From: Sweltsa coloradensis | Lineage: Eukaryota > Arthropoda > Insecta > Plecoptera > Chloroperlidae | DNA length: 64,000 nucleotides | Direction: 5' to 3' | Assembly (NCBI GenBank): GCA_024449915.1 | Contig: JAMZAV010001446.1 | Coordinates: forward strand, 124,001 to 188,000 | Part shown: piece after piece, positions 60,802 to 64,000 of the stretch | How the letters are laid out: the number at the start of each line of letters is the position of its first letter | How positions within the stretch are numbered: the stretch's first letter is position 1 | Notes under the pieces: generated by a model | The model's database searches: none | Told to the model about the DNA's origin: nothing | What the model saw: the letters and a program-made list of their open reading frames with translations, nothing else | Program-made: the position numbers and the translations under genes

Positions 60802-61011
60802 TGAAGTATGTCGGCTTCTTATATGTATATTAGACTGTGACATCAGCTGTGCTAATTGAACATTCTTGGCAGTGCTAGAAATATATGCTTCAAGAGCATT
60901 TAACCAGCATGTACAAGCATACGTACCCAAGTGGCATCTTTTTTTTACTTTGCCCAACATCGTTATGTGAATGTGACTATAAATCACAGTATCTCTTCGT
61001 AATTTTTACAC

Positions 61012-61017
61012 AATAAA
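61012..61017 (+). terminator. HEATR3 polyadenylation signal
   Basis: AATAAA lies 211 nt after the HEATR3 stop codon, which gives a plausible short 3' UTR (60802 to about 61035). A second AATAAA-like cluster lies near 61105. The actual cleavage site is not visible. Confidence 0.55.
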
Positions 61018-61035
61018 ATATGACTGTTAATTGTA

Positions 61036-61381
61036 CTGTGTTCATGTGATTAAGAACATGTGGACTATTTAATTCAGTTAAGGTGAGTCTCAGGAATCTG
61101 TAGAAATAAATAAAAGTATAACAATGAGTGTGATTTGTGGTTAAACAGATGCACAGAGTTGTTACAATACGATATGGTGCTTTAGAACAGTGAAATATAA
61201 AATGATTATATTATATTAGTTGTTCCAAAGTAAACTTTGTGATGCTTGTGTCATCAAATGATAATTGAGGCCAGCCAACTTCAAATACCAATTACAAGTT
61301 GGTAAATAAATGCCTTAGTGGTCTGTGAAGCCAGCAGCCGAAGTGTTCCTTCAGGAACGCTTGGCTATTATCGTTATCTGA
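61036..61381. other. Downstream of HEATR3, no feature
   Basis: AT-rich intergenic DNA. Confidence 0.4.
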
Positions 61382-62143
61382 TTGGATGAGCGTAGCGAGC
61401 AAAGCGAAGATTCCATTTCACTACACTGGAGAAAAAAATCCGGAATGTTTTTTTTTTCTTTTTTTGTATTTTTGTCTGTTTGTTAACACGATTTCGGATA
61501 AACTGATACTCCAATTGCGATGAAATTTTATGGAGGTCTTCAAAATCTCTGAACTTAGAACTGCCACGTTTTTTAGCGCAATCGGAAAATTATTTCTCAT
61601 GAAAATCGCAATTTTACGATTTTTTTCTATTTTTAAAAAATTTCTTCGACTGTAACACTTACATGCTTTATTCGATTTTTATGATTTTTGCACAGAACCT
61701 AAGTCCATCAATTAAGATATTCGTGTGAAATTTGAACGCAATCGAAAAATTATTTCTCATGAAAATCGAAATTTTACGTGTTTTTTTCTTTTTTTTAATA
61801 CAATTCTTTGACTTATAACACCTCATGCTTTATCCTATTGTAATGATTTTTTCACAGAACCTTAGTTTTATAAATTAATATATTCGTGTGAAATTTGAGC
61901 TCAATCGAATAATTATTTCTTATGAAAATCGCAATTTTACGATTTTTTCTTTTTTTTTAAATTACGATTAAATTTTTTTTAAATTTAAGTTAATTTCTTA
62001 TTTAATTTAATTTAATTTTTAAAAAATCTTCAAATTAGTAATGATTTTTTCACAGAACAACAGAAAATCCGCATGACACATGGCAGCTCAATGCACCAAT
62101 TACGCTCATCCAACAACGCGGCGGATATTAAGCGTTTTCCTAG
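61382..62143 (-). mobile_element. Helitron-like copy H17
   Basis: TTGGATGAGCGTAGCGAGC to GCGTTTTCCTAG followed by T. Complete, subfamily A, preceded by A. Confidence 0.86.
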
Positions 62144-62954
62144 TTTTAGTAATTGATCGTCTTTTTATTTGTAGAATTATGATTATTGCTAGGCCTACAT
62201 TGCTCTTCATAATTCTCTTCAAGAGTCAATTTGATACTGATCTGCATAAAAAAATATTACTAGTATGTACTGTACTTTTATACCCAGTTTGTGCTATATT
62301 TCAGCTCCTTTGGTGACACATTATATTACAGTGCTCCACAGTATGTCTACGTGGAACAAATTAAAACCTTGTTTAAAACTGTGTCTTGCAGCTATTTGCA
62401 TAATATGTAAGGTGTTCATGCTTCTATTTTTGATAAGGATGTTAAAACTAAATAATATGTATTTCTTGCAAAGTTCTTCTTAGTGTTGCCAATGCTAATG
62501 GTTGGTCTGTTATTTATTGGCCTATATTTTATTTGAATGGAATTAAATCAGATATAATACTGTAACACAAATCAACTGAGGCAATGCAAAGTGCATTTAA
62601 GTCTTCTTAATTATTATTTTATTTGTGTTTATAATTTTTAATTGTCATAGTAAGAATGGTTACACATTATTTATTAATTGTATGGCTTTCAACAATAGTC
62701 ACAATTGCTGGTACAAGCAGGCCAATCCTGTATTCTTTGTTTTCATAGTTGGCATTTGTTGTCAACAATGCCTACTGTTAGGGGATTATGACCATCTACC
62801 GGGTATGTACTGGAAAAACTGATGTATGACAATATGGTCAACAATAATGTTTGGGCATTTTTTAAACACCAGTGGATAACAGCTCTTAATTTTTTATTAA
62901 ACAACATTTTTTTATTGTCTTTGCTTGTTTTAATAATATGTTAAATTTAATTAA
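62144..62954. other. No recognisable gene
   Basis: AT-rich DNA. Small plus-strand frames (62080-62316, 62265-62483, 62625-62822) have no recognisable domain. Confidence 0.4.
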
Positions 62955-63816
62955 ACGAGGGAGTGTAGCGACTGAGTCTTACAACGCAAGTCGAACGGGC
63001 CATCCTCGTGATTTATATGACTGTTATTCTGTTCGATCCCATACGACCAAATACATTGAGCTAAATTTTTAGACAGACATCTGTGACCAGTGTACTGACA
63101 ACTGCTAACAAAATAAGCAAAATCTGTTACGATTGAAACGTACAAGAACTAATAAATTGAAAGTATAGGCTGAAAATGTGAAGGATCTAATTTAACGACA
63201 ATGGTTTTGTTATTGGAAAAACATTTTTATTGAATAATTTTTTTAATGTCGGGCGGTGAATGCACTGCGGTAACCAAGGTGTACCGAATTTTATACGCTC
63301 AAGGTTACCCAAAATTCCACTCTGAGATTGAGTAAAGCTTGCAATCTTTACTAGTATTTCGTACTGGCTATGTTTTCCATTATATTGTGTGCATTTCAAA
63401 ACGTGTCCTATAATTTTTTAATATAATCCAGAAATAAAAAAATCTAAACCGACCGTTGTTTGAACCGGGGTATCCCACATTCCGGGTATAAAAGCGCCTT
63501 AGCCAACTAGATTACAAAAAACGCCAAAGTCCTTGTTGGTCGAGTGAGAGAGCCGTCTGTTGAGTACCCAGAAACATTTGCATTTAAATTGATTGATAAA
63601 GGGCATAAATGATAAGAGTTTTGACTTTGAGTTTAGTTGGTATAAGGGTGTGTCAACTGTAAGGCCATAATATGCCACTCTAGCCTATGAAAGGCTAGGG
63701 AGGATAGACCCATGCTGGATCCAGCCTTAGGTTGGGGAGGAAATGGAATGTTACCGGGTACTCAGCACTTGACTCGCTCACTTGTCTAACACGGACTTTG
63801 GCATTTTCCTAGTATG
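62955..63816. repeat. Dispersed repeat with tRNA-like head, copy 2
   Basis: Matches 20690-21500 over its length. A minus-strand tRNA-like head lies at about 63440-63515 (AGTTGGCTAAGGCGC A box; GGTTCAAACAA at the B box). 63510-63816 is bounded by about 55-bp inverted repeats (CTAGATTAC, then GCCAAAGTCC, and the inverse of CTAGGAAAATGCCAAAGTCC), which suggests a MITE inserted next to the SINE-like part. Confidence 0.65.
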
Positions 63817-64000
63817 TATTTTAAATTTTGTTTGTATTAACCTGATGACGGAAATAGCTTTTGATTTCAGAAATGTTGTTGTTTAGTAATAAATAGTTTT
63901 ATCCACTGACTAAAGTCTTTATTTTTTTAAAATTAATTTACTGTTCTAACACAAGAATGTTTGGGTAGACCAATATAAAACCATAAATATGATTTATATG

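Overview
The window is animal genomic DNA. It holds one complete, intron-rich protein-coding gene whose introns are packed with transposable elements. The gene is the HEATR3 (Syo1-type ribosomal protein import adaptor) orthologue, on the + strand from 2232 to 60801, in nine coding exons totalling 1947 nt (648 residues plus stop). All eight introns are GT-AG and the reading frame closes exactly across every junction. The organism is probably a marine deuterostome invertebrate. An echinoderm is my best guess, from the protein's closeness to vertebrate HEATR3, the many TAGGCCTA-type palindromic words, and the repeat types. This was not confirmed by any search.

Layout. 1-2231 is upstream DNA with a truncated Helitron-like copy, a GA microsatellite and no second gene. 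Exon 1 (2232-2390) is followed by an 8.4 kb intron holding a TA-flanked MITE, a broken hAT transposase split by a younger hAT MITE, two Helitron-like elements and a palindromic MITE. Exon 2 (10826-11086) is followed by a 22.9 kb intron. That intron holds foldback MITEs, one with tRNA-like Pol III boxes, a 5'-truncated LINE, tRNA-headed repeats and many Helitron-like copies, including a three-level nest. It also holds a 1.2 kb palindrome and a compositionally different block of about 3 kb (28644-31760). Exons 3-6 (33977-38517) lie closer together, with a hAT element carrying a CGGBP1-like zinc finger in intron 5. Intron 6 has a hAT inside a hAT. Intron 7 has a long hAT MITE, a 427 bp palindrome, a Helitron inside a Helitron, a piggyBac-like MITE and others. 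Exon 8 (48854-49027) precedes an 11.6 kb intron with LINE relics, hAT and TA MITEs and a nearly perfect 633 bp palindrome. Exon 9 (60673-60801) is followed by a polyadenylation signal at 61012, then more repeats.

The main discoveries are structural. (1) About 16 copies of one Helitron/Helentron-like family, roughly 11 kb or 17% of the window, share a 5' end starting TTGGATGAGCG, an inverted copy of it near the 3' end, an AACGC...GCGTT hairpin and a CTAG terminus. One nested copy reveals an empty site between A and T. (2) A hAT MITE family carries up to three copies of a 17-nt word that is the reverse complement of the CCA-tailed 3' end of tRNA-Ala. (3) Several long foldback elements end in TTAAGGCT, and one creates two mirror-image 153-codon open frames that are not genes.

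Only HEATR3 appears functional. Everything else is mobile-element DNA, mostly non-autonomous or broken.
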